NCBI GenBank assembly: GCA_046541875.1
Contig: JBKHCL010000124.1
Coordinates: 1-8,587, forward strand
DNA from: CAZFPT01 sp046541875
Lineage (GTDB): Bacteria; Planctomycetota; Phycisphaerae; SM23-33
Direction: 5' to 3'
DNA: 8,587 bases
The notes beneath the pieces are model-generated. The model was not told the DNA's origin. It did not search any database and worked only from the letters and a program-made list of their open reading frames with translations. Of this stretch, positions 7,389 through 8,587 are shown in pieces. Both the position numbers and the translations under genes were made by a program. Every line of letters starts with the position of its first letter. Position 1 is the stretch's first letter.

Positions 7389-8084
7389 ATGGATTCTGAC
7401 TTTTTCCGAAGATTTCTGGAAGCCATCTCGCAGGACCGCATCGACGCCTACCGCAGTGACGGCGCCGACGAGGCCACCACGGCCGCCCGATATCTCTGGA
7501 ATATCGCCCTTTGTGAGTCCCTGTATTCCCCGCTCCAGATGTGCGAGATCGGGCTCCGCAACGCCGTGCACAGGGCTCTGACCGCACACTTTGGCACGGA
7601 TCGCTGGTACGACGAACCGAAGGCTCGACTCGAGTGCTGGGCCAGCCAGCAAATCCAAGAGGCGAAAAAGAGGATCGCGAGGCGAAACAAACCTCTTTGT
7701 CCGGGCCGTGTCGTGGCCGAACTGCACTTCGGGTTCTGGACGATCTTCTTCAACCGGTACCACGACCAGACCGGGCTGGCAGCGGCAGTCGCCCGCCGCG
7801 GTTTCCCCGGCCTCCCTCGAAAGCAGCGAAAGATCGGCGCCTTAGAGAAGCGATTCCGGCGTATCCGAAAACTCCGAAATCGAGTGTTCCATCACGAACG
7901 CATTTCTCATTTCCGCGACCTGGAGCAGCAACACGGCGAGATCGTCCAGGCCGTCGGTTGGATGAGTCCGGAACTGGAAGACATGGTCCTGAAACTCGAT
8001 CGATTCACACAGATATACCGCGATGGTATCGACCCGTGGCTGGAGAAGATCAACGAGCACTGGACCAAGGGAGACAACGCATGA
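7389..8084 (+). CDS. Abi-like HEPN-domain protein, candidate abortive-infection RNase/toxin
   Basis: The 231-residue soluble, basic protein has the layout of the Abi-like (Abi_2/AbiD-AbiF type) family: a helical N-terminal part with YLWNIALCESLYSPLQ (35-50) and EIGLRNAVH (53-61), then VVAELHFGFWTIFF (108-121), and the signature KLRNRVFHHERI (161-172). Within it, R163-N164-x3-H168 is the Rx4H motif of HEPN domains, which in many defence and toxin proteins forms a metal-independent RNase site. A role in phage defence by RNA cleavage is inferred from family, not shown. The frame is open far upstream, but those codons read through the AsmA-like gene in another phase. ATG 7389 is the first credible start and follows a possible -10 box. 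Its RBS is weak (GGGA at 7374-7377). The stop overlaps a downstream ATG as ATGA. No partner antitoxin gene is visible. Confidence 0.82.
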   Translation: MDSDFFRRFLEAISQDRIDAYRSDGADEATTAARYLWNIALCESLYSPLQMCEIGLRNAVHRALTAHFGTDRWYDEPKARLECWASQQIQEAKKRIARRNKPLCPGRVVAELHFGFWTIFFNRYHDQTGLAAAVARRGFPGLPRKQRKIGALEKRFRRIRKLRNRVFHHERISHFRDLEQQHGEIVQAVGWMSPELEDMVLKLDRFTQIYRDGIDPWLEKINEHWTKGDNA

Positions 8085-8167
8085 CTCCGCGAGACGATTC
8101 TGTCTCAAAAGTTCGATCCAGTGATGGAAGCACGACGGTTATCGTGTGTTCAACAAGGGTGCCCTAG
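8081..8167 (+). CDS. 28-residue overlapping reading frame, uncharacterised
   Basis: The ATG at 8081 overlaps the HEPN stop in the ATGA arrangement common in translationally coupled genes. The 28-residue product (MTPRDDSVSKV..., ending STRVP) is polar, has no motif I know, and its last third is encoded by the right direct repeat, including the TAG stop. It could be a small partner peptide, the stump of a longer second gene cut at the repeat, or simply chance. Function unknown. Confidence 0.2.
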   Translation: MTPRDDSVSKVRSSDGSTTVIVCSTRVP

Positions 8168-8176
8168 CTTGTGGCG
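8141..8176 (+). repeat. right copy of the 36-base direct repeat flanking the HEPN gene
   Basis: This copy is in the same orientation as 7255-7290, offset by 886 bases, with eight mismatches and no gaps. The central palindrome is degraded here to GGGTGCCC (8157-8164). Its left edge lies inside the 28-codon reading frame; similarity stops at 8176. Confidence 0.6.
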
Positions 8177-8268
8177 TTCTGACTGAGCTTGCGAAGAAGG
8201 AACGCGGCAACCTGGTTATGCGACACTGGATGGCCCCACAGCCCCGGGCAAACGGGACGGGCGCAGGA

Positions 8269-8293
8269 AAGGCCCCGCGGGGAGCGGAGCCTT
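8269..8293 (-). terminator. candidate terminator or 3' trailer hairpin of tRNA-His
   Basis: On the minus strand AAGGCTCCGC (8293-8284), loop TCCCC, and GCGGGGCCTT (8278-8269) form a 10-bp stem with a single G-U pair, starting seven bases past the tRNA end. Only a short T run with interruptions (TTTCCT) follows, so termination may be inefficient or the hairpin may instead guide 3' processing. Confidence 0.5.
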
Positions 8294-8299
8294 CGGACG

Positions 8300-8374
8300 G
8301 GTGACTGAGGGGATTCGAACCCCCGACCCCCTGGACCACAACCAGGTGCTCTAACCGACTGAGCTACAGTCACC
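8300..8374 (-). tRNA. tRNA-His (anticodon GUG)
   Basis: The minus strand folds into a full cloverleaf: acceptor GTGACTG with CAGTCAC, D stem GCTC/GAGC, anticodon stem CCTGG/CCAGG around the loop TTGTGGT (anticodon GTG), variable GGGTC, and T arm GGGGG-TTCGAAT-CCCCT. The extra G at position -1 (base 8374), the identity mark of tRNA-His, faces C73 (base 8300). CCA is not encoded: the next bases are CG, so CCA must be added after transcription. Single tRNA with its own promoter upstream. Confidence 0.97.
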
Positions 8375-8379
8375 ATTTG

Positions 8380-8394
8380 GCCGGGATTTCCGGC
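8380..8394. repeat. small hairpin in the tRNA-His 5' leader
   Basis: GCCGG-GATTT-CCGGC is a 5-bp stem with a 5-base loop lying between the predicted transcription start and base -1 of the tRNA. It may influence RNase P trimming; chance cannot be excluded. Confidence 0.35.
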
Positions 8395-8404
8395 GAGTCG
8401 AACT

Positions 8405-8432
8405 ATTGTATCGTCGCGTGGGGCGGTGTCAA
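8405..8432 (-). promoter_or_regulatory. strong sigma-70-type promoter of tRNA-His
   Basis: On the minus strand a perfect -35 TTGACA (8432-8427) is followed by a 16-base spacer and TACAAT (8410-8405), 5/6 to consensus. The predicted start is near 8398, giving a leader of about 24 bases before the tRNA. Its closeness to consensus contrasts with the weaker TTGCCC boxes of the protein genes. Confidence 0.75.
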
Positions 8433-8479
8433 TGGGGGTTTTGGACGGTTTGTCGGCTGATGTGCGACATAAATTGGTG

Positions 8480-8515
8480 GCAGGGCGGTCCGTGGTTCGA
8501 TTCGCTTCGCCCTGC
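8480..8515. repeat. inverted repeat, first of a tandem hairpin pair
   Basis: GCAGGGCG (8480-8487) and CGCCCTGC (8508-8515) are perfect reverse complements separated by 20 bases. It lies in a stretch (8433-8587) with no gene I can support. Confidence 0.5.
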
Positions 8516-8536
8516 TTGCCCCCGTTCAGTTATCTC

Positions 8537-8556
8537 GCCCGCAACAAGTTGCGGGC
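8537..8556. repeat. inverted repeat, second of a tandem hairpin pair
   Basis: GCCCGCAAC and GTTGCGGGC form a perfect 9-bp arm pair around AA (as RNA, 8 bp with a CAAG tetraloop). No T tract follows on either strand, so a plain intrinsic terminator is unlikely; with the neighbour at 8480-8515 it looks like a REP-type or dispersed intergenic element, which is inference. Confidence 0.55.
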
Positions 8557-8587
8557 CCTGCGGCTCGCGACCGATGCTCGATCAGCG

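Larger units (their letters stand above)
7255..8176 (+). mobile_element. possible inserted cassette carrying the HEPN gene (direct-repeat bounded)
   Basis: A 922-base unit is bounded by the imperfect 36-base direct repeats and carries one full gene plus a tiny overlapping frame. The gene is visibly AT-richer than the DNA to its left (7861-7920 has 29 G/C of 60, against 47 of 60 at 4681-4740). It sits on the 3' side of a tRNA-His gene. No transposase, integrase or terminal inverted repeats are visible, so if it moved, it did so in trans or by recombination between repeats. Inference. Confidence 0.3.

Noticed and set aside
8300..8374. tRNA-His as an attachment site with a duplicated 3' end
   Set aside because: No second copy of the tRNA 3' end (the T arm word TTCGAATCC or longer) exists elsewhere in the window, so classic tRNA integration is not shown.
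8164..8376. 70-codon minus-strand frame covering the tRNA (containing SVRAPGCGPGGRGFESPQSP)
   Set aside because: This is the familiar false protein obtained by translating a tRNA gene.
8568..8587. Possible gene start (ATG at 8574) at the right edge
   Set aside because: Only five codons are visible and there is no ribosome binding site in front.

Overview
The window is a high-GC bacterial segment (one 60-base line inside the long gene, 4681-4740, has 47 G/C) that looks chromosomal and, over most of its length, like housekeeping DNA. The gene set (riboflavin synthase, PdxA, a divergent YchF/OBG-type P-loop NTPase with a C-terminal TGS domain, and a 1430-residue AsmA-like envelope protein) implies a diderm with its own B2 and B6 synthesis. 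My best guess is a Planctomycetota-like organism (perhaps Phycisphaerae), from the odd YchF-like protein and the gene style; this is inference, not shown by a marker.

Layout. On the minus strand, ribE (1045-1707) and pdxA (8-1045) form a two-gene cofactor operon, read leftwards, with stop and start fused as TAATG. A 124-base divergent promoter region (1708-1831) separates it from a plus-strand pair, the YchF-like NTPase (1832-2902) and the AsmA-like protein (2929-7221), only 26 bases apart. Both directions carry the same promoter, TTGCCC-N17-TATGAT, and on the ribE side it sits so close that the message is predicted to be leaderless.

From about 7255 the character changes. A 36-base imperfect direct repeat (7255-7290 and 8141-8176) brackets an AT-richer gene for an Abi-like HEPN protein (7389-8084; R163-x4-H168 motif), a likely RNase-type abortive-infection or toxin protein, and a 28-codon reading frame overlapping its stop as ATGA. 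The cassette lies on the 3' side of a tRNA-His(GUG) gene (8300-8374, minus strand), which has its own near-consensus promoter (8405-8432) and a strong hairpin just past its 3' end (8269-8293). The right end (8433-8587) holds no gene I can support but has two perfect hairpins in tandem.

How the parts work together: ribE and pdxA supply flavin and PLP cofactors; the NTPase and AsmA-like genes are probably co-transcribed, though a shared function is not evident; the HEPN gene looks like accessory defence cargo placed between a housekeeping operon and a tRNA gene. It is the best candidate here for something unusual.
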